A program made the position numbers and the translations under genes. A stretch of 64,000 nucleotides of DNA from Methanomicrobiales archaeon (GTDB lineage: Archaea > Halobacteriota > Methanomicrobia > Methanomicrobiales > JACTUA01), in assembly GCA_015660865.1 (NCBI GenBank), contig JACTUA010000003.1, forward strand, positions 124,001 to 188,000. Reading direction: 5' to 3'. Positions 44,823-54,509 of the stretch are shown here, in pieces. The notes below the pieces were generated by a model. The model made no database searches and had not been told where the DNA came from. It worked only from the letters and a program-made list of their open reading frames with translations. Position 1 is the first letter of the stretch; each line of letters begins with the position of its first letter.

Positions 44823-44959
44823 CCGTTAGATCAGGAGGTACTTTGAGGTTTGGATTCTAGGGCGGGCATTCCAACCTTCCATGCCCTCGTTGCCATCGCG
44901 GGACCCGATTCGAGATCTCCTCTCTTCACCGACGAGAAGGATCAAGTTGTTCGGCCGTA

Positions 44960-45421
44960 TCACGAATTCCCCGGATCCCGTTCTCTCCCCCCGGCGAGAT
45001 ACCTGTCGAACCCTGAAACCAGGCCGTGCAGCTCCCCCGCTATTTTATTGAGATCCCGTCCTGCTGTCACAGTCACGGGGCCAAAGCCCCGCATATACTT
45101 CGGCTTCAGCTCTTCCACCGCGATGTCGATCGAGACAAGGGTGAACGCAACAGCTCGCGAGGCTGGAACAGAGGGTTGTTCCCGGGAGATTCCCTGCCCT
45201 TCCAGGATCCTGATAAGTGAGGCGCGAATGCGTGCGATATAATCCTCGATAGCCCGCTGCTGTGCCGGAGTGATATCGGATGAGCAGCGCGGAAACGCAG
45301 TCTTCGAAGCGGACTCGTTCAGGATATCCTCGATGTCGCTGAGAAGTCTATCGATGTGCTGGCAGGTGACCCGGAGGCGTCGCGCCTGGGACTCATTCAG
45401 GGAACCTGTTCCGGTTGCCAT
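44960..45421 (-). CDS. Helical protein of unknown function
   Basis: 153 residues, mainly helical (ITPAQQRAIEDYIARIRASLIRIL, VAFTLVSIDIAVEELKPKYM). The central segment looks like a four-helix bundle. I do not recognise a named family. GGAGGG lies upstream of the ATG. One or two small frames with their own ribosome binding sites precede and overlap its start. Its C-terminal residues are charged and probably disordered. Confidence 0.7.
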   Translation of the reverse strand: MATGTGSLNESQARRLRVTCQHIDRLLSDIEDILNESASKTAFPRCSSDITPAQQRAIEDYIARIRASLIRILEGQGISREQPSVPASRAVAFTLVSIDIAVEELKPKYMRGFGPVTVTAGRDLNKIAGELHGLVSGFDRYLAGGRERDPGNS

Positions 45422-45491
45422 GCCGGCCCTCCTTTTTTCCCGGCCATCCCAGCGGTTCTTTCGGGAAGCCGTCCCATACGATCATATTCAT
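45393..45491 (-). CDS. Candidate 32-codon leader ORF with strong Shine-Dalgarno
   Basis: AGGAGGT at 45497-45503 sits at ideal spacing before ATG 45491. The frame encodes MNMIVWDGFPKEPLGWPGKK and ends inside the next gene, overlapping its first 29 bases. Either a translated leader that controls the downstream gene or a chance match. A competing 52-codon frame (45397-45555, MKSAVNRLWADDF...) covers the same DNA. Confidence 0.35.
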   Translation of the reverse strand: MNMIVWDGFPKEPLGWPGKKEGRHGNRNRFPE

Positions 45492-45610
45492 ACAAAACCT
45501 CCTGTGATGGAAAACAGAAGTCATCAGCCCAAAGGCGGTTCACGGCGGACTTCATCGCCCTTCTTGAGGTACTCATTGCCCGGGGGAGATATAAATGTAT
45601 GAACAGGGGA

Positions 45611-45684
45611 TGGGCTTGAGCGGATTCGAACCGCTGATCCCCGCCTTGTAAAGGCGATATCATAACCAGCTAGACCACAAGCCC
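45611..45684 (-). tRNA. tRNA-Val (TAC anticodon)
   Basis: On the minus strand GGGCTTG pairs with CAAGCCC as acceptor stem with discriminator A. The anticodon arm is CGCC-TTTACAA-GGCG, giving TAC, and the T-arm is GCGG-TTCGAAT-CCGC. No intron and no encoded CCA. A TATA-like TTTTAATA lies at 45710-45717, ~26 bases upstream of the 5' end. Confidence 0.95.
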
Positions 45685-45709
45685 GCTTGATAGGGTGGAG
45701 CGGCGATCC

Positions 45710-45717
45710 TATTAAAA
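45710..45717 (-). promoter_or_regulatory. TATA box of tRNA-Val
   Basis: TTTTAATA on the minus strand, centred ~30 bases upstream of the mature tRNA 5' end. Confidence 0.5.
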
Positions 45718-45755
45718 TTGCTGAAGAACCGTCCTGTCCGAATGCGGGAAAAAAA

Positions 45756-46703
45756 TTACTGGAAGCCGAAGGACTTCAGGGTCACGTCGGGGTTCACGGC
45801 ACCGACATGGTAGACAACGCCCTCGGTGAGCTCGTTGATGACGACCTCGGCAGGAGAGAAGAGGGATGTATCGATCTTGTAGAAGTCGAACTTCGCGTCC
45901 TTGAAGATCTCGTAGAAGGGCTTCCCGTACCCCTTGGACTTGTTGCTCGGGATCTTCTCGAGATACTCCTTGATCTTCGGGTTCTTCACCGTGAGGTAGA
46001 TGGACCCGTGGTAGATGGTCGCATCGTTCGTCGACCCCATAGCCCTGGTGGCATCCTTCTTCACGGGCGCGATAGGTGCGGTCCCGATACCCGAGACGAT
46101 GGTGCGGGTATCGAAGCCGAGCTCATTTAATTTATAGACGGCTGTCTCGACGCACCGGCCTGCAACCTGGATCGATCCCACGAGGGACGCTGTCGGCGCG
46201 ACGACCGCGCAGGTGTTTGACGGCTCCACGCCACAGTCAGTCGCGATCTTCTCCAGGACCTCGCCGTTGGGCAGGTGATCGCTCTCAAGGCAGATGACCG
46301 CATCCTCGCAGTCGTCCTCGTAATCGATGACCTCGTAGGTGTGCTTCGGCTTCAGGGAGAGTGCCCTCGCCGGGCCGCTCCCCATGGCCGAGTAGTTCCC
46401 GACCTTGACCGTCCATCCCGCTTTCTGGGCCCCCAGGCAGGCGATGGATGGGAAGTCGGTCGCCACTTCGATGAAGGGAAGGGGCACCCCCTTGATCTGC
46501 CCCATCCGGAAACCGACCTCTCCCAGGCCCCCCATGCAGATCTCGGTGAAGATCCTTCCTGCCTGGTAGCCACCCCGGGTCGAGACGCCGCAGTCTACGA
46601 TCCGGGCACCGTTGTCGAGCTGGTGGAACGCCGCATTGAAATCCTCCGGATATTCCGCCAGCTCATTAAAGAGATCAAAGGCAAGTTCATTGACGCTGAT
46701 CAC
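45756..46703 (-). CDS. mch: Methenyl-tetrahydromethanopterin cyclohydrolase
   Basis: A 315-residue enzyme that interconverts formyl- and methenyl-H4MPT in the CO2-to-methane pathway. The sequence is typical throughout: ARIVDCGVSTRGGYQAG, GGLGEVGFRMGQI, SMGS-type glycine loops (YSAMGSGPARAL) and APVKKDATRAMGSTNDA. The start is GTG with GGGGG upstream. tRNA-Val follows and orc1/cdc6 precedes on the same strand. Confidence 0.96.
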   Translation of the reverse strand: MISVNELAFDLFNELAEYPEDFNAAFHQLDNGARIVDCGVSTRGGYQAGRIFTEICMGGLGEVGFRMGQIKGVPLPFIEVATDFPSIACLGAQKAGWTVKVGNYSAMGSGPARALSLKPKHTYEVIDYEDDCEDAVICLESDHLPNGEVLEKIATDCGVEPSNTCAVVAPTASLVGSIQVAGRCVETAVYKLNELGFDTRTIVSGIGTAPIAPVKKDATRAMGSTNDATIYHGSIYLTVKNPKIKEYLEKIPSNKSKGYGKPFYEIFKDAKFDFYKIDTSLFSPAEVVINELTEGVVYHVGAVNPDVTLKSFGFQ

Positions 46704-46779
46704 TGCAATTCCCCCGGTAGAGATGATGAAAATACTGAGGATGAGGATATGATAAGGATTGTTAAACTTACCTCAGGGC

Positions 46780-47904
46780 TTACCGGAGGTACTCGAGAAC
46801 CCTTCCGGGATCATAGCGGAGGCTGATGAGCCGGGTCCTCCCCCTCCCGTCGCGATAGGAGAGGTTCACGAGACGCATGGCATCGAGCTTCTTCACCATC
46901 TCGTAGAACCGGGTATAGCCGAGGCTCTCCTTCTCCTTGAGGGACCGGTAGACCTCGCCGGCGTTCATCTCCTTCTCCCCGCTGGATAGCTCTGCCACCT
47001 CCTTCAGAAGCTCCTTCTCCTCTTCCTTCAGGGTCTTAACCGTGAACGCGAGGTGGAGGTACTTGGAGACCTCGTAGGCCCTGCAGATATCGTCCCGCTC
47101 GATGATGCGCCGTGCCACCTTCTCTGCGTTCAGGGTCGCCCTCTTCAGCAGGTCTATCCCCACCCGGAGATCCCCGCTCTTCATGGTCTGCTCGACGACA
47201 AGGCGGAACATGGGATCGGGGAGGACGTTCGGGTAAAGCCCCTGGTTCACCCGGTCACGGAGGATCCCGGATACCTCCTCCTCCTTATAGGGCGGGAAGT
47301 AGACCTCGGTGGGCCGGAAGACCGACGCAACCCGGGCGTCCACCGCCTGGATCAGGTCAACGTTCATATCCGAGATGATGAGGATCACCCCGATGCGGGT
47401 GCCCGGATAGGCCTCGTGGGAGCGGAGGAGGGTGTAGAGGACCCGGTTCATCTCGTTCTCGTAGAGGAGGTAGTTGGCATCGTCGAGGCAGACGAGGAGG
47501 ACGGCATCCTCCTTCTGCATGATCCGGGTGATGGCATCGAAGACCTGCTTGAACGAGGTGCCAGAGGCAGGGGGCAGGTGGCCGGCGAGCTTCCGGTAGA
47601 TCTGGGAGAAGATGGCAAATTTCGTGTTATCGATCTGGCAGTTCACGTAGACAGGGATGAGCTTCTTTGTCGTCTCCTCGATCTCGGTGAAGAGCTTCTT
47701 CACCGAGGTGGTCTTCCCGGTCCCGGGGAGCCCCCTGCAGACCGTGTTCAGGGGCCGGGCCCCCTTCAGCCCCGGCCGCACCTGGAACGCGAGCTCCTTC
47801 ACCTGGTCCTCGCGGTGCTGGAACTGCTCGGGAACATAGTCCAGTTCGAAGACCTCCGGTTCGCGGAAGAGGGTCTCGTCCCACATGAGGAGGCTTTTCT
47901 TCAT
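46780..47904 (-). CDS. cdc6: Orc1/Cdc6-type replication initiator
   Basis: A 374-residue AAA+ protein. Walker A is GLPGTGKTTSVKK, Walker B VLLVCLDDANYLL, with a sensor I region (VILIISDMN) and the C-terminal winged helix (RFYEMVKKLDAMRLVNL). It binds origins and loads MCM. Origins are often beside the gene in archaea; the short flanks here (65-76 bases) show no obvious origin repeats, so this copy may act elsewhere. Confidence 0.93.
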   Translation of the reverse strand: MKKSLLMWDETLFREPEVFELDYVPEQFQHREDQVKELAFQVRPGLKGARPLNTVCRGLPGTGKTTSVKKLFTEIEETTKKLIPVYVNCQIDNTKFAIFSQIYRKLAGHLPPASGTSFKQVFDAITRIMQKEDAVLLVCLDDANYLLYENEMNRVLYTLLRSHEAYPGTRIGVILIISDMNVDLIQAVDARVASVFRPTEVYFPPYKEEEVSGILRDRVNQGLYPNVLPDPMFRLVVEQTMKSGDLRVGIDLLKRATLNAEKVARRIIERDDICRAYEVSKYLHLAFTVKTLKEEEKELLKEVAELSSGEKEMNAGEVYRSLKEKESLGYTRFYEMVKKLDAMRLVNLSYRDGRGRTRLISLRYDPGRVLEYLR

Positions 47905-47969
47905 CCCAATAGAGACTCGATCGGGTTCTACTTAAACCTGGACCATGCGCGGGGCGATGATGAACGCCC

Positions 47970-48644
47970 TCAGGGGGGGTTCATGCACCGCTTGCAGAGG
48001 CTCTTTCCCGTGAGGAGCCGGGAGAGCTTCTCCTGGTTCCTCGTGATGGAGAGGCCGCACCCCTCGCAGGCCACCTCCCCCTCACCCAGGGGCGGGCTGC
48101 CGGGAGCAGGTTTTGCCTCCTTTGGGACCTCCCGCGTGGGCGGGGTTGCGGGAGCCTTCCGGGGTTCAGCCGTTCCTGCCGCGGGAGCTGCCCCTCCTGC
48201 TCGTTCGGGTGGCTTCGTGGGCCTGACCCCCTTGGACCCCGGACTGACCCTGACAGTCACCGGCTGATCGTCCCTGGCAGGCGCAGCCGGAGCCTCCTGC
48301 CGGGCCTCTGCCTGGACAGGGGCAGGAGGCCTGGGAGCCGCCTCGCGCGGTACGCCACCGGAAGCGGGCCGGACTGCCGCCGGCGAAGCCTCCCCCTCTC
48401 CTTGGATGGGTATCGGGGCGGCTGCAACGGACTTTGGCATCGCAAGGACCCTTCTCCGGTATGCCTCGATGCGCTCGGCGGTGGCCTGGTCCCCGTGGCC
48501 CAGGCGCGCGAGCATCCCGTCGAGGAAGGAGATGAGATCTTCCGTGCTCCCGTCGTCCCCGACCTCCCCTTCAACATCCAGCCGGAGGTTCTCATAATTC
48601 TCCAGGTTGATGGTGATCCCGATGGAGAGAGTCTTCCGTGCCAT
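47970..48644 (-). CDS. Pro/Ala-rich protein with C-terminal zinc ribbon
   Basis: 224 residues. The first ~70 are ordered (LSIGITINLENYENLRLDVEG, then a charged helix), the middle ~120 are a Pro/Ala-rich linker, and the end has two CxxC pairs (CEGCG, CKRCM), a zinc ribbon. It lies between cdc6 and a hypothetical gene on the same strand. The domain layout suggests a nucleic-acid-binding or adaptor protein, but no family is recognised. Confidence 0.75.
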   Translation of the reverse strand: MARKTLSIGITINLENYENLRLDVEGEVGDDGSTEDLISFLDGMLARLGHGDQATAERIEAYRRRVLAMPKSVAAAPIPIQGEGEASPAAVRPASGGVPREAAPRPPAPVQAEARQEAPAAPARDDQPVTVRVSPGSKGVRPTKPPERAGGAAPAAGTAEPRKAPATPPTREVPKEAKPAPGSPPLGEGEVACEGCGLSITRNQEKLSRLLTGKSLCKRCMNPP

Positions 48645-48673
48645 GGTGAAGCATGGGTGCTGGGAATATATCT

Positions 48674-49207
48674 TTATAAGGGTGGGGTTTCCCCGGATTC
48701 GGGGTTCGGATCCCCTGTTTCATCCGTCATTCCCGGCTCTCCCCGATCCGGCTCACGATATTCCCCTGACGTGCCCCAGACCTCAAGGATCTGATCCCCT
48801 GTATCGGGGGAAGCCTCACCGGACCCCAGCTCGGGCCGGGGAACGTCACCAAAGGCACCGAGATCCCAGGCGGACCGGTAGATCTTTCCCCCGTGGATGC
48901 GATAGCGGAACCTGTGTGGCCAGGGCTGGGAGAGGGTCACCCCGCGCTCGTACACACAATCGGCGAGGTCCCAGGTGAGGTAGACCGATCCGTCCTCTGT
49001 CAGGAGAATCTCGTCCACGTACCGCTGGATATACCACCTGAGCTCCGATACGAGAGAGAGGGCGCTTCCCAGCGAAGCGGTCAGAATCTCGACTCCCGCA
49101 GGATGGCGGACGGGATGGTAGAACCGGAGCATCGCGCGGCTCGTGTCGGAGTCGTAGAGGGTCGAGTACAGGTCCGTGCCTTCCCGTTCGATAAGGAGGA
49201 TCTTCAT
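48674..49207 (-). CDS. Hypothetical protein
   Basis: 177 residues. The N-terminal ~120 are a mixed alpha/beta domain (MKILLIEREGTDLYSTLYDS...SALSLVSELRWYIQRYV); the C-terminal ~45 are acidic and Pro/Gly-rich, probably disordered. I recognise no catalytic motif. It is 29 bases upstream of the zinc-ribbon gene in the same direction. Confidence 0.65.
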   Translation of the reverse strand: MKILLIEREGTDLYSTLYDSDTSRAMLRFYHPVRHPAGVEILTASLGSALSLVSELRWYIQRYVDEILLTEDGSVYLTWDLADCVYERGVTLSQPWPHRFRYRIHGGKIYRSAWDLGAFGDVPRPELGSGEASPDTGDQILEVWGTSGEYREPDRGEPGMTDETGDPNPESGETPPL

Positions 49208-49255
49208 GAGAGTGCTCGCAGGAGAAGAGTCTGTTTATCTGCAGTACACCTCTGC

Positions 49256-51343
49256 TCAGCTCTCTTGAATATCTTCCCGTTTGCGATCCCCAAGGTCAGG
49301 CACCTCTCCAGGCCTCTTTATGCTGCAAGCCCTCCCCACGACGCGGAAGGCATCCTCCAGGTCTGCGAAGTTCGGGATCTGGTGGCTCCTTAGGATCTGG
49401 ACACTGCTCTTCATGGAAGAGCCCCCAAGGAAGCAGCCGACCACCATCTTCTTCGTGCTCTTGGAGAAGCGCACGACCTCCTGGGCGAGCTGGGGCGCGT
49501 CAAGGACCGCGTCAGGGACCGAGACGACGAACGCGATATCCCAGAACCCCTGGTTCCTGATCATGAGGTCAAAGACCCGGGCATAGATCCCGACGCCCGA
49601 ATCGCCAACGAGGTCCAGAGGGTTCTCATGGCTCCACGCGGGGGGGAGGAAGGAGTTGAGTTCCTTGAGGACCTCGGCCGGGAGTTCAAGGAGATCGACC
49701 CCGTAGAGATCGGCATAGTCAGAGGCAAAGACCGCAAAGCCGCCGGCGTTCGTGATGACGATCCCCCGGTTACCCTGGGGATAGCCCTCGGAGGCGAGGA
49801 GCTCGGCGAGGAGGAAGGCTTCGCGCAGGGACTGGGTGGTGATGATACCCGCCTTCCTGAAGGCCGCCATGTAGACCTCGTGGCTCCCCGCGAGGGCACC
49901 GGTATGGGACGAAGCGGCCATCTGCCCTTTCTTCGAGATGCCGCTCTTGATGGCGATCACAGGGATCCTGACGGAGACCCTCTCCACAGCCTCGAGGAAG
50001 GCCGCCCCGTCCTTCACATCCTCGATATACATCACGATGGCCCGGGTCACCTGGTCATCTTTGAGGTAGAAGAGGAAGTCCTCGAACCCCAGGTCGGCCT
50101 GGTTCCCGACGCTGATGACCGCCGAGAACCCGATCTCCTCGGGCACTGACCAGTCCACCATGGTCGCGATCACGGCCCCGCTCTGGGAGATGAAGGCCAC
50201 CCTCCCGGCCCTCGGGGTGATGGGGTCGAAGGTGGTGTTGATCGCCTTGTGGGGGAGCATGATCCCGAGGCAGTTCGGCCCGAGGATGCGCATCGAGAAT
50301 CTCCGGGCGGTCTCCACCAGCTCCCCCTCCACGCTCTTCCCGGAACTTCCGGTCTCCCCGAAGCCGCCTGCGAGGATAATGACAGCCTTCGTGCCCGATC
50401 TGCCCGCCTCTTCTACGATCCCGGGGACGAGCTTCGCGGGGACCGCGATGACGACGAGATGAACCGGTTCCGGGAGCGATGCGATGGAGGGATAGGTCTT
50501 CCTCCCCTGGACCTCGCTCCGGTTCGGGTTGATCGCGTACAGCCTGCCCGGGAAGGAGAGGAGGTTCCTGAAGACGGCATACCCGACCTTCCTCGGATCG
50601 CCGGATGCCCCGACCACGGCGATGGACTCGGGGGAGAAGATCTCGGGGACGAGGGCACAGTGGATCTTCCGCGGCTGTGCCGGGGCATCCCCGCCACGGT
50701 AGATGCGGGCATCGACGGCGCATGCCCCGTTTTCATAGAGGATGAGAGGGTTGATATCGAACTCGGAGATCTCCTCACCCGTGAACATACGTTCAGCGGC
50801 ATGGATGATGGAGACGAGCGCAGCCTCGTCCTTCGGGGGATTCCCACGGTAGCCGGAGATGAGGCGGTAGCCACGGATCTCCTTTACCATCTCTTCAGCT
50901 GAGCGCTCCCCGAGGGGCAGGATCCTGAGAGCCACGTCCTTCAGGATCTCCACGAGTGTCCCTCCAAGGCCGAAGGTGAGGACCTTACCGAAGGCCGGAT
51001 CGGTCTTACCGCCGATGAAGACCTCAAGGCCCCCTGGGAGCTCCTGTTCGACGATAACCCCCCCGATCCCCGCCCCCGGCATCCGCTCCTTCACGTTCGA
51101 GAGAATCGCCACATAGGCCGAACGAACACTGGCAGGGTTACCAAGGCCCCTGACCACACCCCCCACTTCGCTCTTATGGATAATCCCGGAGGAGACGATC
51201 TTCATGACAACAGGAAAACCGATCTCCTGCGCGATCCTCACCGCCTCTTCGGGGTCATGCGCAACCCCATGGGAAGGTACCGGAATGCCGGCGTTTTTAA
51301 GGAGCTCGTACCCCTCTGGTTCTGTGAGAAGCGTTTTTGTCAT
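49256..51343 (-). CDS. acd: ADP-forming acyl/acetyl-CoA synthetase, fused beta-alpha
   Basis: 695 residues. The N-terminal ~230 form an ATP-grasp domain (FPVVMKIVSSGIIHKSEVGGV, the beta part), followed by a CoA-binding Rossmann domain (SIAVVGASGDPRKVGYAV) and the succinyl-CoA-ligase-like domain with the phospho-histidine in SSHTGALAGS. It reversibly converts acyl-CoA, ADP and Pi to the free acid, ATP and CoA. In the window it complements the two AMP-forming Acs enzymes and could recover ATP from excess acetyl-CoA. Substrate is not determined. Confidence 0.9.
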   Translation of the reverse strand: MTKTLLTEPEGYELLKNAGIPVPSHGVAHDPEEAVRIAQEIGFPVVMKIVSSGIIHKSEVGGVVRGLGNPASVRSAYVAILSNVKERMPGAGIGGVIVEQELPGGLEVFIGGKTDPAFGKVLTFGLGGTLVEILKDVALRILPLGERSAEEMVKEIRGYRLISGYRGNPPKDEAALVSIIHAAERMFTGEEISEFDINPLILYENGACAVDARIYRGGDAPAQPRKIHCALVPEIFSPESIAVVGASGDPRKVGYAVFRNLLSFPGRLYAINPNRSEVQGRKTYPSIASLPEPVHLVVIAVPAKLVPGIVEEAGRSGTKAVIILAGGFGETGSSGKSVEGELVETARRFSMRILGPNCLGIMLPHKAINTTFDPITPRAGRVAFISQSGAVIATMVDWSVPEEIGFSAVISVGNQADLGFEDFLFYLKDDQVTRAIVMYIEDVKDGAAFLEAVERVSVRIPVIAIKSGISKKGQMAASSHTGALAGSHEVYMAAFRKAGIITTQSLREAFLLAELLASEGYPQGNRGIVITNAGGFAVFASDYADLYGVDLLELPAEVLKELNSFLPPAWSHENPLDLVGDSGVGIYARVFDLMIRNQGFWDIAFVVSVPDAVLDAPQLAQEVVRFSKSTKKMVVGCFLGGSSMKSSVQILRSHQIPNFADLEDAFRVVGRACSIKRPGEVPDLGDRKREDIQES

Positions 51344-51399
51344 CTTGTCTGCCCCCTCGGGAGATCCCTCTTAAGAGTCAATGGGACTTCATCCTTTAT

Positions 51400-51486
51400 A
51401 TAGTGTTGAACGCAGCATTTTTGACCAATTGCCGTTTCGAACGAGACGGAGGTGGCAGGATCAGACATGGGTGCGTTCAACACTAT
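51400..51486. repeat. 87-bp element with perfect 15-bp terminal inverted repeats
   Basis: ATAGTGTTGAACGCA (51400-51414) and TGCGTTCAACACTAT (51472-51486) are exact reverse complements, 57 bases apart. An inner stem CCGTTTCG/CGAGACGG continues the symmetry. The left arm overlaps the likely TATA box (CTATATAAAGG on the minus strand) of the ADP-forming synthetase gene. It could be a MITE, paired operators or a structured RNA. Confidence 0.7.
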
Positions 51487-51518
51487 TCACCCGAAGCCTG
51501 CGGGAACCCTGGAGATCT

Positions 51519-53627
51519 TCATCCCTGAACCTGCTGCGCAGGTGAAGAATCGAGGATTCCCTTAAGGGATTCCGGATCGGTGACCGGGAGCTCGCAGGCA
51601 TGGTTCCTGCAGACATATGCCGAGGCCTTTCCTGACTTTGCGGTAAATCCCCTGGTGAAGGGAGCCAGATGATCGAGGATCGGATCCCCTGTCGCCGGTT
51701 TCAGGAGAATAACCATCTCGGGGCGGTCGTGGGAGTTCACGACCTGCAGGAGCGCCCGTGTATCGGCGGCCTCCGGATCGCCGACCACGACAACCTCGAC
51801 AGAGGGATTCAGGGCACGGTTGAGGGAGGCCATCATCCAGGTGGAAGCTGCCGCCGAGCCTGCATGCTCCCTGAGGTACCAGCTCACGAGATCCCGGGCG
51901 ATGTCGAGGTACCGTGTCCTGCCGGTGAGACGGGTTATGGTGAGAAGGTTGGAGAGGGCGACAGAGTTTGCGGAGGGGGTTGCCCCGTCGTGGACGGGTT
52001 TCAGCCTTGCGATGAGAGGCTCACCGTCGTCCGGAGTAAAGAAGAAACCGCCCCGCTCCCCGTCCCAGAAGTGGTCGACGAAGATGTCGGTGATGGCAAC
52101 TGCCCGTTCCAGGAAGCTGATATCGAGGGTGGAATGGTAGAGTTCGAGGAGACCCCATGTGAGGTGAGTGTAATCATCGGCATTCCCATCCACCGCCGCT
52201 TCCCCTGATCGGTAGCGGTGCAGCAATCTCCCCTCCTTCGTGACCATGGTGGAGAGGATAAAGGTGGCTGCCCGCTTGCCAGCTTCCATGTATTCCCCGG
52301 ATCCAAACGTCCTCGCCCCCATTGCGAGCGCAGCTAGAGCAAGGCCGTTCCAGTCGGTGAGGATCTTCTCGTCCCGGGCGGGCCGGGGCCGGTCCCCGCG
52401 GGCTGCGCGCACCTTCTCTATCGCAGACGCAAGGATGTTCCCCAGGTCGCCCGGAAGGATACCGAGGTCTGCAGCAACCCGCTCTTCGGTCTTCGCGTTA
52501 TAGAGGATGTTATCTCCCGAACTTTTTGCTCCGGTATGCCTGGGTATATTGCCGTCACGGCAGATCCCGTAATACCCAGTGAAGGCCACAAGCTCGTTGC
52601 CTGAAAGTACCTTCCCGATCTCGTCCCGGGTCCAGAGATAGAACCCTCCCTCCTTGCCACCGCTCTCGGCATCCTCCGCGCTGGAGAAGGCTCCTTCGTT
52701 CCCCCGGAGATCCCGGATCATATACGTGAAGATCTCCCGGGCAATTGCCCTGTAGCGCGCCTGGCCGGTCACGCGGAATGCCTCGATATAGGCCATGGCG
52801 ATGAGGGCCTGGTCGTAGAGCATCTTCTCGAAGTGGGGAACAAGCCAGGATGCATCCATGGCATAGCGATGGAAACCGAACCCCGCATGATCATAGATCC
52901 CTCCGGCGTGCATGGCGAGGAGGGTCTTCTCTGCCATGGATAAGAGATCCTGATCCCCCGTGCTCTGGAAGGCCCTCAACAGGAAGATCAGGGTATGCGG
53001 GGTAGGGAACTTGGGAGGCCCGCCGAACCCGCCGTATTCTGGGTCGAAGTTGGACCTGAGATCGCCCAGGGTCCGCGCCACAACCTCCTGAGCGCTTCCC
53101 CCGCCCTTGTCAGCCGATGGCATCCTGAGAAGGACTGTGACCTTATCCGCTGCTGTCAGAAGCTCTTCCCGTCTCTCCTTCCAGGCGGTATCGATCATCG
53201 GGATGAGATCGAGCATTCCGACCAGCCCGAAACCAGATCCCCGAGGGATATACGTGGCAGCGAAGAATGGCTTCTGTTCGGGGGTCATGACGATGGTGAG
53301 GGGCCACCCTCCTGTTCCCATGAGCTCAAGAGCGACCGCCATGTAGATGTGGTCGATCTCCGGCCGCTCTTCCCGGTCCAGCTTGATGTTCACAAAGCTC
53401 GAGTTCATGAGGGCTGCCACCTGCGGGTCCTCGAAGGACTCCCGGGCCATCACATGGCACCAGTGGCAGGTGGAGTACCCTATCGAGAGGAAGACGGGTT
53501 TGTCCTCGGCAGTTGCCCTGCTGAAGGCCTCTTCCCCCCACGGGTACCAGTCGACAGGGTTGTAAGCATGCTGGAGAAGGTAAGGGCTCTTCTCATGGAT
53601 GAGCCGGTTGGGTTTCCCTCTGGTCAT
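51519..53627 (-). CDS. DUF255 thioredoxin-fold/(a/a)6-barrel protein (YyaL/SSP411 family)
   Basis: About 702 residues. The N-terminus [21 protein letters not shown] and the thioredoxin-like STCHWCHVM (CxxC) mark the family; the rest is a six-hairpin barrel like N-acylglucosamine epimerases (CxxC, then [25 protein letters not shown]). Biochemical role unknown. ATG 53627 is chosen because GGAG precedes it; the frame opens at 53648. Confidence 0.88.
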   Translation of the reverse strand: MTRGKPNRLIHEKSPYLLQHAYNPVDWYPWGEEAFSRATAEDKPVFLSIGYSTCHWCHVMARESFEDPQVAALMNSSFVNIKLDREERPEIDHIYMAVALELMGTGGWPLTIVMTPEQKPFFAATYIPRGSGFGLVGMLDLIPMIDTAWKERREELLTAADKVTVLLRMPSADKGGGSAQEVVARTLGDLRSNFDPEYGGFGGPPKFPTPHTLIFLLRAFQSTGDQDLLSMAEKTLLAMHAGGIYDHAGFGFHRYAMDASWLVPHFEKMLYDQALIAMAYIEAFRVTGQARYRAIAREIFTYMIRDLRGNEGAFSSAEDAESGGKEGGFYLWTRDEIGKVLSGNELVAFTGYYGICRDGNIPRHTGAKSSGDNILYNAKTEERVAADLGILPGDLGNILASAIEKVRAARGDRPRPARDEKILTDWNGLALAALAMGARTFGSGEYMEAGKRAATFILSTMVTKEGRLLHRYRSGEAAVDGNADDYTHLTWGLLELYHSTLDISFLERAVAITDIFVDHFWDGERGGFFFTPDDGEPLIARLKPVHDGATPSANSVALSNLLTITRLTGRTRYLDIARDLVSWYLREHAGSAAASTWMMASLNRALNPSVEVVVVGDPEAADTRALLQVVNSHDRPEMVILLKPATGDPILDHLAPFTRGFTAKSGKASAYVCRNHACELPVTDPESLKGILDSSPAQQVQG

Positions 53628-53762
53628 AAAGCTCCTGTGTCTTTTCATCCCGGGAGATTACGAAAAGCTTTCGGTCCCGGGGATCACCCATATACCCAGT
53701 AAAAAAGATACCCTGAACCAATATACGGGGCCAGCAATGAGGACGAGACTCCAACCGCTACC

Positions 53763-54485
53763 ATGATCCGCGAGCATTTCCAGTTCCGGGAGACCATAGC
53801 GACCATCCTTGCCGATGACCCGGCCCATATTGCCGCTGCAAAAAAGGGTATGATCTCCGCGCGCCAGGAGCTCGAGCGCTACATCGCGCGGGACCCCTTC
53901 TTTGCCATCACCTATGACCCGTACACGCCGGATAACGGTGGAAAGGTGGTTGGGAGGATGGCGGATGCAACACGGAAGGCAGGGGTCGGCCCTATGGCGG
54001 CGGTAGCCGGGACGATCGCCTGGTCCGGCCTCGAAGGTATGATCGAGGCGGGGGCTCTCTTCGGCGTCATCGATAACGGGGGTGATATCGCCCTCATCGC
54101 CGATCGCGAGATACGGGTCGGGGTCCATGCCGGGGCATCGCCGCTCTCCGATACCTTTGCCTTTGTCATCCCGGCCGGGACCGGAATACAGGGGATCTGT
54201 ACATCTTCGGCGACGGTAGGGCCATCGGTAAGCCTGGGAATCGCGGATGCTGTTACGGTCTTCTCGGGGAATGTCGCCTCCGCCGATGCCTGGGCGACGG
54301 CACTCTGTAACGAACTGCGACCTGACGACCGCACGGTCCTCTCCCGTCTCACAGGTTCCGATGTTACCGCCATGGTCGCCATTCTGGGAGAGGAGATCGT
54401 CAGCTGGGGTGACCCGCCTCCACTCGTCCGGGCAAAGGTAAATCCGGATATTATCACCCGGGGAAAGGATCCGGCGCGGTCATAG
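53763..54485 (+). CDS. UPF0280 family protein (ApbE-like fold)
   Basis: 240 residues. VGPMAAVAGTIA and GVIDNGGDIAL are the conserved segments of this archaeal family, and ICTSSATVGPS and ADAWATALCNEL follow; the pattern resembles the FAD/FMN-binding ApbE superfamily. Found in most methanogens, function not established. It begins 136 bases from the divergent DUF255 gene. Confidence 0.88.
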   Translation: MIREHFQFRETIATILADDPAHIAAAKKGMISARQELERYIARDPFFAITYDPYTPDNGGKVVGRMADATRKAGVGPMAAVAGTIAWSGLEGMIEAGALFGVIDNGGDIALIADREIRVGVHAGASPLSDTFAFVIPAGTGIQGICTSSATVGPSVSLGIADAVTVFSGNVASADAWATALCNELRPDDRTVLSRLTGSDVTAMVAILGEEIVSWGDPPPLVRAKVNPDIITRGKDPARS

Positions 54486-54509
54486 AAAAATGGCCTGTGC
54501 CTGGGGACC

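Noticed and set aside
45397-45663. An 88-codon minus-strand frame spanning tRNA-Val
   Set aside because: Its first third runs through the tRNA gene; only the shorter internal frames could be real, and those are listed as candidates.
46704-46779. Replication origin next to orc1/cdc6
   Set aside because: Neither flank (46704-46779, 47905-47969) shows origin recognition box repeats or an extended AT-rich unwinding region.
47053-48267. A 404-codon plus-strand open frame opposite cdc6 and the zinc-ribbon gene
   Set aside because: It is antisense to two real genes, has an unnatural Asp/Glu/Leu/Gly/Val composition and no domain.
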